This document shows, one piece after another, positions 54,074-64,000 of a stretch of DNA of 64,000 bases (its first letter is position 1; each line of letters opens with the position of its first letter). The DNA is taken from NCBI GenBank assembly GCA_012184525.1, contig WOFQ01000001.1, positions 124,001-188,000 of the forward strand. The letters are read 5' to 3'. Under the pieces are notes generated by a model that saw nothing but the letters and a program-made list of their open reading frames with translations, was not told the DNA's origin and did no database searches. The translations under genes and the position numbers were made by a program. Source of the DNA: Xenoacremonium recifei (Eukaryota; Ascomycota; Sordariomycetes; Hypocreales; Nectriaceae).

Positions 54074-55180
54074 GACAGGGAAACATCCACCAGATCATGA
54101 TATAGAGGCGGGAGAGCAATCTGGAGTCAGGCATCTATTTAGAGTGGGGAGGCACCATGTTGTATATGACAGCTCTGCTGATTGGGCAAAGAGGAGGAAG
54201 GATAGCAAGGGGGTTTCACGTGTTTCTGATGATGGGTTGGTTCATGAGCGGTGTTGTGACTGGGAGACGGAGGGAGGTGAACTAGCGAATTTCCAACCAA
54301 ACTGATTTCTTGCATCCTTTCGTTTTGCATTTAGGGCATAGTCCGTTAGACTATTCATCTATCTTATATTGTATAGTACGCGCGCGTGGACCGATGCGGC
54401 TTCCCGTATCGTCCTCACAGCATCAATAGACCACCATCCATCACATGTCCCTCCGTTTCGCCCTAATTGGCCTGACGATCTCTCCTCGTTCGGCCGCCAT
54501 CTATATTGCACGGCTCTCGGCCCAGCCCGGAATACCACCGAGCGCGACCCTGGCCCGGCCCCCGAATCCTGCGTTTCAAGCAACGTTTCCTGGGCTCGGG
54601 GCCGCCATATTGGACGACGCGCCTAATCGGGCAGCTGGCGCAGCTGAGCCTCACTGCCGAAGGATCGGGGGATGGATATTGTGATGGATGCGCGGGCAAC
54701 TCCTTCAGGATAGGCGAGGGCATCATGTGTTGTCTTGCGTGCTACCTGTCATACCATACGAACGTTTCGGGACCGAAGCATCTCCCGAAGTGCAACTCCG
54801 GCTTGATCGAGACACAAAAATCGTCTGCCCATTGGAGTCGTATTCCAACGAATCCCTACCCCGGATCGCTGAAACGGCGTGGCCGTGCCATACTCTGGAA
54901 AGCGCCGCCGGTCCACAAGGCTGGCAGGGCCGTGTTTCCCTTTGACAAACGGCGGGTGGAGCTGCGACGGCCCTGGATATTTCGTGCTGGAGTATATATA
55001 TAGAGCTGAAGGAAGAGGAATAGGGAACTTGGGAGAGATACTAAGTCCGTCTGAGACGAGATCTGCATTGTCTGTGGTTGTATAAGAGCTTGACGCTCAA
55101 TCTTGCATCTGATTCGTTTCTATCATCCCAAGCTTTACTCTGAGCTTCATCCCAAGCTTGTAGCTGTGAATCACATCACC
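54074..55180. other. Spacer and GH71 promoter
   Basis: About 1.1 kb without a gene I accept. A 165-codon plus-strand frame (54506-55003) has a few cysteines but no family resemblance. A TATATATATA run at 54993-55002 lies about 180 bases before the GH71 ATG. A 13-base direct repeat TCATCCCAAGCTT occurs at 55123-55135 and 55147-55159 in the likely 5' leader. Confidence 0.45.
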
Positions 55181-56494
55181 ATGTCGCGTCAGGTTTACGC
55201 CCACTACATGGCAAGCTTTCCTCTCTTCTATCTCTAACTCCCACTAACAAGCTCCCCAGGTCGGCCTCACCGACGGCCAGTCCCTCTCGCAATGGCAGAC
55301 CGACATCGCCGCCGCCCAGGCCGTGGGCATCGACGGCTTCGCGCTCAACATCGGCCCCAGCGACACATGGACGTTGACACAGCTGAACCAGGCCTATGCC
55401 GCCGCCGAGGCCGCTGGATTCACGCTGTTCCTATCCTTTGACATGTCATACACTTGGACCGTCGACGAGGTCGTTTCCATGATCGATGAGTTCAAGGGCG
55501 AGAGTGCGCAGGTGCTGAAGAACGGACTGCCCATGGTCAGCACCTTTGAGGGGCCCGACTGGTCGGACAACTGGTCGAGTGTGCGAAGTTCGACGGGTGG
55601 TATCTTCCTTGTGCCGTGTTGGACCAGCATCGGACCGACTGGACTGGAGAGCAAGCTGAGTGAAGTTGACGGAGCTTGTAAGTACCCCTGTGAGAATCAC
55701 TTCTCATGCGGCTCTTGACTGACCCCTTTTCCATAGTCTCCTGGGCAGCTTGGCCTGCCGCTGGCCAGACCCAGCTCACTGACGCCGAAGATGTGCAGTA
55801 CATGGACGTGCTCGGCTCCAAGCCTTACATGATGGGCGTCAGTCCTTACTTCTATGTCAACCTGCCCCAGTACAGCAAGAACTGGTACTCGTCCAGCGAG
55901 TCGCTCTGGTACGACCGCTGGCAGCAGGCTCTGGAATTGCTGCCGGACATGATCGAGATCATCACCTGGAATGACTTCAGCGAGTCTAGCTATATTGCCG
56001 ACATCGACACTGCCCAGATCGTGTCTGGCTCTGAGGTGTACGTGGATGGCTTCGACCATTCCGCCTTCCGGACCGTGCTGCCCTACTTCATCGCCGCATA
56101 CAAGGCCGGCAATAGCAATATCGCTCTGCCTTCAGGCATGGACCCTACCGCCATTGCCTGGTATCGCACCACGCCAAAGGCCCTTGGCGGCGATGGAGGT
56201 ACCGTCTGGGGCCAGGGCGGTACCGAGTCGGCCAGCGTTGGAGCAGAAGACGTTGTTTCCATCATGACCGTCACTGTTGACGAGACCGAGGTCGTGGTAT
56301 CCATTGGCGGCTCAAGCCAGACCTACACTACCAACGCCTCCAACCCCGTCAGCTTCTTCGAGATGCCCTTTAGCGGCCTCACCGGCTCTGTGACGCTGAG
56401 CATGAATGGTGCCGTGGCGACGGGTGCTGCCATCACCAACACTCTGCCGTCGACTGGCTACGTCAACTTCAACTCTCTGGCCATTAGCGTTTGA
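55181..56494 (+). CDS. GH71 alpha-1,3-glucanase (mutanase), no signal peptide
   Basis: Three exons, 55181-55210, 55260-55677 and 55737-56494, for 401 residues. The family start is MSRQVYAHYM then VGLTDGQSLSQW, AQAVGIDGFALNIGPSDTW, LFLSFDMSYTW, LPMVSTFEGPDWSDNW, GGIFLVPCWT, YFYVNLPQYSKNWYSSSE and EIITWNDFSESSYIAD. Glycoside hydrolase family 71 cleaves alpha-1,3-glucan of fungal walls. The first exon is only 10 codons and lacks a signal peptide, so this copy may act inside the cell, as the S. pombe spore enzyme Agn2 does, or a better upstream start is hidden. The first intron (55211-55259) begins with GC instead of GT (TACATG-GCAAGC) and ends CAG. The rejoined M-V pair restores the family sequence. 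Confidence 0.87.
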
Positions 56495-56643
56495 GATGCG
56501 TGAAGAAGTGGCTGGGTCGACGTGCTCCGTCCTTTCTTGTATATAAATCATGCCGTACATACGTAGATAGAATTCGAGACCAAGGATGATCTTCAAGTCG
56601 CGGTTGGCTGGTTCACAAACTCTAGATGTCGACGCTCTTCTCT

Positions 56644-57774
56644 CTAATGCGTCTTTTTGATCTCCGTCTGGAACTTCTCCGACCATTCCGTAAACTCGTC
56701 TGTTGAGCCATCCCAACTCTTGCTCAATGTGTCGCTGACGGCAAGGGCTTCGGCAAACGACTTCTCCATGGCTTCGTCGATTTCATCCGGCTGGAGCTCG
56801 TAGAAGGTGCACGCAAGCTCGCCAAACTGGTCAGGCAGTTGTTCAAGCGCAGTGGCCAGTTGGTCAAGCTGCTTGGGCAACTGGGACGCTGAATCGGCTG
56901 GTGGCAGAGGAGGAAGCTTCTTAAGTCGTCGTTTTGATATCGCTTGGTAGAGGAGCGCCACCAGCCGGATGCGTTTGAGAGCTGATTCGAGTCGGGGCCG
57001 GATGCCATCGGGATCTGTCCGTGGTATGGGTCGATGCGAGTTCATGAGATCGTCGAGCATGTCCTGTGTCGAGAGATGGCTGTCTCCGAGCTGGTCGGCA
57101 AGGTCGTCAACTTCGTCTTCGTCCTCGCCATCATCGTCATCATCTGGTTCTTCCTCGCCCCATTCCTTCATCTCCTCCATGACATCCTTCAGAGTGTCCC
57201 TCCATTCCCCGACCTTCTTGACGAAGAACCCTGCCACACCTGTGCTTGCTAGCTTGGTGAGGTCGTCACAGGCCGACCATAGCAGACCGGTCGAAGCAAG
57301 ACTGCCTTTGCCGTGGGAGCTGAAACCATCCTTCTTCGCTCCCTCCAGAACCTTGCCGTCTTTAGGGATGCTTTGCACCAACGACAGTAGCTCGATCAGA
57401 ACTCGTTGAGCTCGCGAGGCCAGTTCTCGTCTCAAGAGTACCGTGTATTTTGTAGGATCGCAGATCTGAACTGACGAAGCGAGGGCAGGGATCGGACCCT
57501 TGACTAGTTCGCGGACAACGGTCGAAATGGCGCTTGGGGTGAAGGGCTTGTTGATGATGAGAAGCGACAGCTTGGTTGCGTGAGCTCGGATGAGGGAGGT
57601 CGAATCTCGGGCGAGGGCAAGCACATCGACGGAGGTCTGCGCCTGATCGGATGCGGGAGGAGTAGCTGGAGAGCGCTGGATATCTGCGAGCACTGTCTGC
57701 AACTGTTGGAGCAGGGCAGAGGCCGTGTCCACGAGGGAGTCGAGAGCCTTGAGGCCTTGAGGGTCGGATGCCAT
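56644..57774 (-). CDS. Cyclin-D1-binding protein 1 (GCIP)-like protein
   Basis: Intronless gene for 376 residues, mostly helical. Motifs recalling the GCIP/CCNDBP1 N-terminal domain include KALDSLVDTASALLQQLQTV, SLIRAHATKLSLLIINKPFT, SAISTVVRELVKGPIPAL and STGLLWSACDDLTKL. A very acidic run (EEEPDDDDDGEDEDEVDD) sits near residue 205, and a basic RRLKK segment follows. Animal GCIP binds cyclin D and inhibits the cell cycle. The fungal relative has no assigned function. The frame is open up to 58092, but the part before the ATG at 57774 (MASDPQGL) is not conserved in style, so I start there. It converges with the GH71 gene, leaving 149 bases between stops. Confidence 0.75.
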   Translation of the reverse strand: MASDPQGLKALDSLVDTASALLQQLQTVLADIQRSPATPPASDQAQTSVDVLALARDSTSLIRAHATKLSLLIINKPFTPSAISTVVRELVKGPIPALASSVQICDPTKYTVLLRRELASRAQRVLIELLSLVQSIPKDGKVLEGAKKDGFSSHGKGSLASTGLLWSACDDLTKLASTGVAGFFVKKVGEWRDTLKDVMEEMKEWGEEEPDDDDDGEDEDEVDDLADQLGDSHLSTQDMLDDLMNSHRPIPRTDPDGIRPRLESALKRIRLVALLYQAISKRRLKKLPPLPPADSASQLPKQLDQLATALEQLPDQFGELACTFYELQPDEIDEAMEKSFAEALAVSDTLSKSWDGSTDEFTEWSEKFQTEIKKTH

Positions 57775-58341
57775 GATGTGTCTGTGTCTGTATTTTTGGA
57801 TCAAGGCGATGTTGGGGGCTCCAAAAGAAAGGATAGTCGGATTTCCTCTCTGAAGTGTCCTCTTAAAGACCGAGTGGAAGTGGTTGCCTAGGTCAAAGAG
57901 GTTGTTGAAGGCATCTCCAACTGAGTCAGCCGGCGAGCTTGAGGCGTTGGTTATTTTCTTCCTTCCCCCGCAGCCGTCATGGCTTCCATGAGGAAGGAGA
58001 CGCTCCACCCCACTTGCATGTGCTTCAGGGCTATTTGGGTGCCTTTTCCGGACCTTTGCCGATGCTCTCAGTGCTGGCGACCCACTGAACAAAGAACGCT
58101 GAACCCCCTGAAGCTCCAGCCCCTGTAACCCCTGTCGCTTCCGCGTTTTAGGTGACTTGGCGCTAAATTGTTATGGAGCGTCAATGGAAGCTGACGTCTG
58201 TTCAAGCTGTCCACTTCGAGACAGCTTCAGTCTCCCTGGTTGAATGAACTATTTGGACCTTTCATCCAATCCACCACCCTTCGGATCCTCCACCAATTCC
58301 TCCTCGCAGCATCCTGGCTCCGTCCAGCAACGCCCCCAGCC
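57775..58341. promoter_or_regulatory. Divergent promoter, GCIP-like / glucosidase II beta
   Basis: About 570 bases between head-to-head genes. The minus-strand frame of the GCIP-like gene stays open through part of it without coding character. No clear regulatory motif was recognised. Confidence 0.4.
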
Positions 58342-60169
58342 ATGCATCAACCGAGCTCCTGGGCGCTGCTGAGCGCCATCTATGCTTTCACATTGGCAGC
58401 TGCTGGCGGTCTGCCCCGGGGCGTAGGCCCGCAGTGTGAGTTTGGACAGCCAGCATTTCTCATCCGGCAAGATTGCAATGGGATTATACAATTACTGACA
58501 CGTCTGTCTCTTTTTAGTTGCTTCCTACTATCAAGACCGAGACGAGTTCTCCTGCATCACCAACGCCGCCATCAAGATCAGCCTCAGCCAGATCAACGAC
58601 AACACCTGCGATTGTCCCGACGGCTCTGACGAACCTGGCACCGCTGCCTGCGCAAACATCGACACCCTATCCCCCGAACAACCTTTGCCGGGTTCCATCT
58701 CAGGCACTACCAATGCGACCAATGCTCTGCCGGGCTTCTGGTGCCCCAACGAGGGCCACGTCGGCATGTACGTGCCCTTCGCGTACGTTAACGACGGCGT
58801 GTGCGACTACGACCTCTGCTGCGATGGCTCAGAAGAGTATCAGGGAGTAGGTGGTGTCAAGTGCCCGAACAAATGCGGCGAAATTGGCAAGGAATACCGG
58901 CGGCTGGAGGCTGAGCGAAGAGACAAGATGGAGAGGGCCACCAACAAGCGCAAGGCCATGGTGAAGGAGGCTGGCGAGCTCCGTCAAAAGCTGGAGACTA
59001 AGATTGCCGGTCTTAGAGACGAGATCAAAGCCATTGAGACCCGCAAGGTCGACCTCGAGCGTAAGCATCGCGAGATCGAGCAGCAGGAGAAGGGCAAGGT
59101 CGTCCAGGGTGAGGGCGCGGGCGGTAAACTGGGCGTGCTTGTTGGGCTGGCCAAGAAGCGTGTCAATGAGCTTCGCGACACCCTCGACGGTGTCATCACC
59201 CAGCGCGACGATTTGCAGGACCGGGTCAATGAGCTCGAGGGCATCCTCAAGCGCTTCAACGAGGAATACAACCCCAACTTCAACGACGAGGGTGTGAAGC
59301 GCGCTGTCAAGGCCTACCAAGACTACGCCGCTCGCGAGGAGCCGGCGCCTCAGAAGGCTCTCTCCGATGAGGATATCTTGAGCGTGCTGGAGGAGGACAG
59401 CGAGACGACTGGCGTCAACTGGAAGGAGTTTGAGGAGGCCGAGGGAGCAGATACAGACATCAGTACGTGACCTCGCTGTCTCCCACCATTCCATAACTAA
59501 CCCGAGGCCGCAGTCTACAACTTCGAGTCCTACCTCCCGCCCTTCCTCCGCAGCATCATCCACTCTCAACTCGAATCCATCCGCGTCTGGCTCATCCAGA
59601 ACGGCCTCCTCGCCGACACCTTCGCCCCCGGCAGCTCCGAGTCACACCTCGTCAAAGCCGCCCGCGAGGCCGTCGACGCCACCGAAACCGAACTCAAGAC
59701 CAAGACGCGCTCTCTCGACAACGACCTCGCCGACCTCTCCAAGGACTACGGCCCATCCGACATCTTCCGCGCCCTACGCGATAAGTGCGTCAGCCTCGAC
59801 GCCGGCGAGTACACCTACGAGCTCTGCTGGCTCGACAAGACCAGCCAGAAGAGCAAGAAGGGCCACGGCCACTCCATCATGGGCCACTTCAAGCGCATCG
59901 ACCACGACACCGCCGACGACGAGCCACGCCTTGACGGCCGCAGTCTCGGCCAGGGCGAGCGCATGGTCCTGCGCTACGAGGATGGCCAGCAGTGCTGGAA
60001 CGGGCCCAAGCGCCGCACCGATGTGTGGCTGGCATGCGCCGAGACAGAGGAGCTGTGGCGGGTGAGCGAGTCGGAGAAGTGTGTGTATAAGATGGAGGTT
60101 GGCACGCCCGCGGCTTGCGGAGAGGTCGAAGGGGCGGTGCAGGAGCCGCGGGGCCGGGATGAGCTGTAG
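58342..60169 (+). CDS. GTB1: Glucosidase II beta subunit (PRKCSH-like)
   Basis: Three exons, 58342-58435, 58518-59462 and 59514-60169, for 564 residues. A signal peptide (residues about 1-22) is followed by Cys-rich LDLa-type repeats with CDCPDGSDEPGTAAC and VCDYDLCCDGSEE. A long coiled coil (about 130-275) comes next, then the C-terminal mannose-6-phosphate receptor homology (MRH) domain: YELCWLDKTSQ, GQQCWNGPKRRTDVWL and SEKCVYKMEVGTPAAC, holding the Gln, Arg, Glu and Tyr expected for mannose binding. It ends in RDEL, an ER retention signal close to HDEL. The beta subunit retains the catalytic alpha subunit in the ER and aids removal of glucose from N-glycans during folding control. Both introns are GT-AG and restore Phe and Ile codons. 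Confidence 0.93.
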
Positions 60170-60589
60170 GAACAGCTCTCAGGGGAACGGCTTAGAGAGA
60201 CGGAATAGGGGCAGATCTCCAGTGCTCGTCACGGAACAGGAGGAAGAGCCAGGGGCTTCAAGATACAGGCACCAAGATACAGGCACAGGTGTCGGTTCTC
60301 ATGGTCGGGGCAACTCTTTATCATGCTTACATATGGATAGCGCTTCAAAACAAGGAGACACATTTCTCCCATCTATGCCCTACTAGCAAGGACAGGACCT
60401 ACAAGTACAACGTCCCTTACACACCATCACCTGAAGCACACATGACGTAAAGCAAAGGGGGTAGAATACCCATGCTCCTGAGTCCACCCAGCGAGCTCTC
60501 AACCCTGCCAACTCCAAGAAAGAAAAACACGCCATGATTACCCTCCATCCCATTCCATTGTCCCTTGGTATAACACAAGCGGAGAGCGT
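60170..60589. other. Convergent spacer, GTB1 / TOR
   Basis: About 420 bases holding both 3' UTRs. A perfect 14-base tandem duplication (CAAGATACAGGCAC twice) lies at 60259-60286. Nothing else is visible. Confidence 0.5.
60259..60286 (+). repeat. Tandem 14-base duplication
   Basis: Two perfect adjacent copies of CAAGATACAGGCAC in the 3' region of the glucosidase II beta gene. Probably slippage; useful only as a length marker. Confidence 0.8.
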
Positions 60590-63500
60590 TTACCAGAAGC
60601 TGCACCATCCGATGTAGTGCTGGCAGAGATTCTCCAGTTTCGTAGCCTCAATGATCAGTTTGTTAACCTGACTGATGACATCCAGCTCCTCGTTATTCTT
60701 GAAGTCCCGGCCTGTGAGCTTCTGCTGCACGCGGTCGAGCACCTCCACAGCACGCGCGTTCTGGCTCTCGACTTCGGGGGCGCCGCCGCCGCCGCTCACA
60801 GTACCGTTCATCATCGCCGAAGGATCCTGGCCCATGGCTGCCGCCACTGCAGCTGCTCCGGTAGAACTGTTAGTTGGAGCACGCGGGCGGCCGGTGATGG
60901 GCGGGCCGTTCGGATCTGCACCGACGCCGGCAGCGTGGAGAAGCTCCGAGGGCGCAACGTCCGATTCCAGGATCGATTGGCGCCGGGGTCGACCCGGACC
61001 GCCTCCGGGACCGACAAGCGCGGATTCACGCTCAGAGCGGAAGTTGGGTCCAGCAGGCGAGGCAGCGTTGGTGAGGCGCCAGGTCAGTAGCGGGTCATGG
61101 ATGAACTGGGATACATGTTAGATATGTGATGCTTCAGGAAAGACATAAAGGAACTTACAGCTTCCAGCACCGCCATGACACTCTCCTTGTTCTCGCGCAG
61201 GACTCGCATGACGTGCTCGCAGGTTATTCGGAAACTACCCTCGATATTGCTGACCTCCATGGCATACGTCAACATGCGGGTGAGGCGGAAAGGTACACGC
61301 TCAGGGTATTTCTCGCGCTTCATCGCGACTTCGAAGCAGTCGCCAAAGTCGATATGCACCATCTTGCCCGTCACGCGGTCAAGCATCAAATTGGAAGGGT
61401 GGCGATCACCCAGGCCCAGAATGTAGCCGACCATCGACATGACACCCAGGGAGCGAGTGTAGTTCGTACGGCGCTCCAGCCAAGCCTCCGACGACTTGGA
61501 TTTGAGCCAGAGCACACGGTACAGGTCTTGGCCGGTAGTGTTGTCGAGAGCGTAGCCAAAGACCTCGACCTTCTGCATTAGCGTAAGGTTGTCGTAGTCC
61601 GGTGCCATCTGCAACATGATACGATGCTCAATGTTTAGCAGGATCTTGCGGCTCTCACGATACTCTCGGATGAGCACGTGGAGAGTATCGCTGTGTGGCA
61701 CCCAACCAAGGAGACCCGAGTTTTGCGACAGTGGAATAGCAGGGAAGCGCTGGATGTTAAGATGTCGCTTATAGCATTCCGAGTCGTTTGCCAACAGCGT
61801 GTTACAGAGGCCGAACAGTTGCATGACTCGCTCATCCTGTCGGATATCCTCGTGACCCTTAAGCAGGAACGAGTATGACGTGCCATCGCTGCCGTGAATG
61901 TTGAGCTTTCGGGGACGCTGCTTCGAGTTGATGACGCTGAGTGTGGTCTCGAACGACCTGGTCCGGACGATAGGCTGTCCGCTGCGGTACGTTCCAGGAA
62001 CTGCGAGGTCGAGGTTCTTCGCGTTGAGTAGTTTTGGTGAGCAGTATGTAAGCTCCAGAGTGGTAACCTGAGGCAACTGCCTAGAGATTCTCCGGAACAC
62101 CTGGTAGTAGAGATCCCAAGCCTGGTTAAGATCATTCACATCCTGGCTAGACTCGTACTGCCTGCACCAATCCTGTGCCTCCTTCAGGTCTCGCCCAAAC
62201 GCCTGCGCAAATGAAATCTCACGCAGAGTCTCAGGGCCGCGTTCTAAGAGCTCGTGGAGGGGCTCCAGAGTCCTGAACATGCCTTCGATGTTGTGATCAC
62301 CAAAGTAGAGCCGGGATGCTTCCTCCAGACCTTCGTGCCACAGCTCATGCCAGAGCACGGCAACACGAATGAGTTCGTGGCTGACAGTATCAGCCTGCGC
62401 AACCAAGTGGGAGCTGTGCTGTCGCATGCTGTCCATGATCTGGGCTGCTGAGCGAGACCTCCGCGTGTTCTTCCAAGATTTCATCGCCACAGTAAGGGGA
62501 TAAACTAGAGCTTGCGGGTGAGCTCGCCCAACATCAGCAAGCAGGTTGTGAACGGATTGCTGCACCCGCTTGTTAGGCTGGTTGATACGAGCAATGAGTT
62601 GAGGAATGACCTCTAGCCAAGTGTCCACACTGATATTGGTGAACCCCTCTGTGACAGCAGCATTGACATCGGGGCTTCCGCCGTGAGTGAACCAGAGAGT
62701 GAGCAAGCGGAGCGTATCCTGCAGCGAGCTTCCGGCAGACAACGCTATGGACTTGAAGAAGCCCTTGACAGCTGGCACAACATGATCAATAATCAAGTTC
62801 TGCTCTGCTCTAGAGAGCTGATTCTCGTTGTTGGCGGATAAGTTCTGCACAATCTCAAAGTTTGCCAGCGCCCAAGCATGCCACGCCTTGTACCAGCGGG
62901 GGTTGTACTTGGTAGCCTGGGAGTAGGACGCGAGGATTTCTTGGACTTGAGTGTATTGCCAGTTATCCTTGTTCAAGGCAATCAACCATTCACCCTGCCG
63001 CAGGTAGCACTTTGCGAGTAGTACGGTTTGATCGTAGAGAGCCTGTTGGGTTTGGGGGCTAACCAAAGCCGGGTCAATGTGGTTCTGGAAACCGTACTCG
63101 GGAGACATGGTCATATCGTTACCCGCTTGAGCGGAGAGATGGGCTCTAGCCACCTCTAGACGATGCGCCGTCTCGTTGGTGAACTTCCGTAGACAATAGA
63201 GGGTCTTCTCAGCTTTTCCAGACTGGCGAAGATTGGGCGTTTGTCCAAGCTCCCACTGGTACTTCAGTATGGCGTAAGTGACTTGGGCAGGGATCTGTCG
63301 TGGCACAGGGCCGTCGGGGCGTTCATTCCAGTAGGGAATAACACTCTCCAGCGACACCAAAACATTATTCTGCTCATTGGTGTCGTCGGGGTTGTTGGGG
63401 TTGGGGTTTTTGGGACCGATGAGCTGCTTCAGTGACTTCTCAGCCAGTCCCATGCGACCCGACTTGCGGCAGAGGTTCGCAAACTTGATCCACATGTGCA

Positions 63501-64000
63501 TATTCTCGTGAGGTTTGATGACAATGTTCCGCAGTCGCAACATACGCTGCCATACCTCGACATTCCGCTGGCAACCCTTCAGTCGAGTCTCCCATGTCCG
63601 TCGCATAATGGCCTGCTTCTTAGCATCGCATTGCTTGTAGACGATGAGTTCCTCCAGTTCAGCCAGCATCTGCACTCGGACGACGACTTGGTAAGCGCGG
63701 TTGTATGATTCACTCACCAAGGCACTCAGCTCTGTGTCGAGACCCTCGCGTGCTTGCTGAACGCAGCTGAGCGCCAGTCGGAACTGGTTGCGATGGAGCG
63801 CCAATATCGCTCCAAAGAAAGACCTGTCGGGCGAGAATCTCTTGAGGGACTGTAGGTAGCTATCCATTGAATCCCACTTGCCCAAGCCCCAGGCTGCTGC
63901 AGTTGCTAGGGGTGCAATCATGCGTTGGACTTCGGTTGACGAGTTGGCCCAGGTGGTTCCAGTGATGCCTGCAAGAGCCTCCCACTCTCCCAGGGCGTGC
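60590..64000 (-). CDS. TOR: TOR serine/threonine kinase, C-terminal part
   Basis: Partial gene; the 5' part runs off the right edge. Two exons are seen, 64000-61159 and 61105-60590, for 1118 visible residues. In order they are part of the FAT domain (helical repeats such as WGLGKWDSMDSYL and LANFEIVQNLSANN), then the FRB domain (VLWHELWHEGLEEASRLYFG, DLNQAWDLYYQVF), the kinase domain (LLKGHEDIRQDERVMQLFG, YILGLGDRHPSNLMLDR, MVHIDFGDCFEVA), a Gly- and Ala-rich insert in the last exon, and the FATC tail ending HYIGWCSFW. TOR is the catalytic subunit of TORC1/TORC2 and controls growth in response to nutrients. The FRB Ser and aromatic residues that contact rapamycin-FKBP12 (the Ser in EEASR, W and F) are present, so sensitivity is expected. 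The final intron splits between Ala and Phe codons. Confidence 0.95.

Noticed and set aside
54506..55003. 165-codon plus-strand frame upstream of GH71
   Set aside because: It has no family resemblance, overlaps other frames of similar length, and ends in the TATA-like run of the GH71 promoter.
57775..58092. N-terminal extension of the GCIP-like protein
   Set aside because: The open frame upstream of 57774 lacks conserved character and would occupy most of the divergent promoter.
58829..59569. 246-codon minus-strand Leu-rich frame
   Set aside because: It is antisense to the coiled-coil part of glucosidase II beta and extends over its intron.
1..64000. tRNA or rRNA genes
   Set aside because: I scanned for GGTTCGANNCC-type B boxes on both strands. 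The hits were inside coding regions or lacked a matching A box and acceptor stem. A tRNAscan run would be decisive.
1..64000. Transposons, CRISPR arrays or telomere repeats
   Set aside because: No transposase or reverse transcriptase motif, no regularly spaced repeats and no TTAGGG arrays were seen. RIP-type C-to-T degradation was not evident.

Overview
This window comes from the nuclear genome of a filamentous ascomycete (Pezizomycotina, most likely a Sordariomycete). The reasons are short GT-AG introns of about 45-75 bases with CTAAC/CTGAC branch sites, HET-domain genes, Zn2Cys6 regulators, a PhiA-type cell wall protein, a DHA2 transporter, GH71 alpha-1,3-glucanase, SIP5 and a TOR gene ending in the standard FATC tail. 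I rebuilt exons by hand from splice signals and reading frame. All products are assigned from motifs remembered from the families, not from a search.

Layout. 0-3 kb: a decayed HET-domain gene end, then an intact HET gene. 3-9.4 kb: ERG24-type sterol reductase divergent from an AIF/AMID-like oxidoreductase, then a Zn2Cys6 regulator. 10-16 kb: PhiA-like protein, a ferric reductase with a perfect palindromic GATA (SreA-type) site, and a hexose transporter. 16.1-21.7 kb: a 5.6 kb gap with no supportable gene. 21.7-32.1 kb: an accessory block of enoyl-reductase-like MDR, DHA2 transporter, unknown membrane protein, SDR, two regulators, and a regulator-like protein without a DNA-binding domain. It looks like a small metabolite or detoxification cluster without a core synthase. 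34-37 kb: ARA2 and ARP6. 38-42 kb: an orphan gene between two diverged direct repeats and decayed coding traces. 42-64 kb: mostly housekeeping genes, namely F-box/zinc protein and UFD1-AZUL head to head, SIP5, GH71, a cyclin-D-binding-like protein, glucosidase II beta, and the 3' part of TOR running off the right edge.

How they may work together. Iron: the ferric reductase promoter carries an iron-repressor type palindrome. Ubiquitin: the F-box protein and the UFD1-AZUL protein share a 1.8 kb divergent promoter. Nutrient signalling: TOR, the Snf1-associated SIP5 and the hexose transporter are present, but nothing here shows they are co-regulated. The most unusual items are the SreA palindrome, the DNA-binding-domain-less regulator facing an AflR-like factor, the UFD1-zinc finger-AZUL fusion, and two stop-free 60-base introns that hide inside open reading frames.
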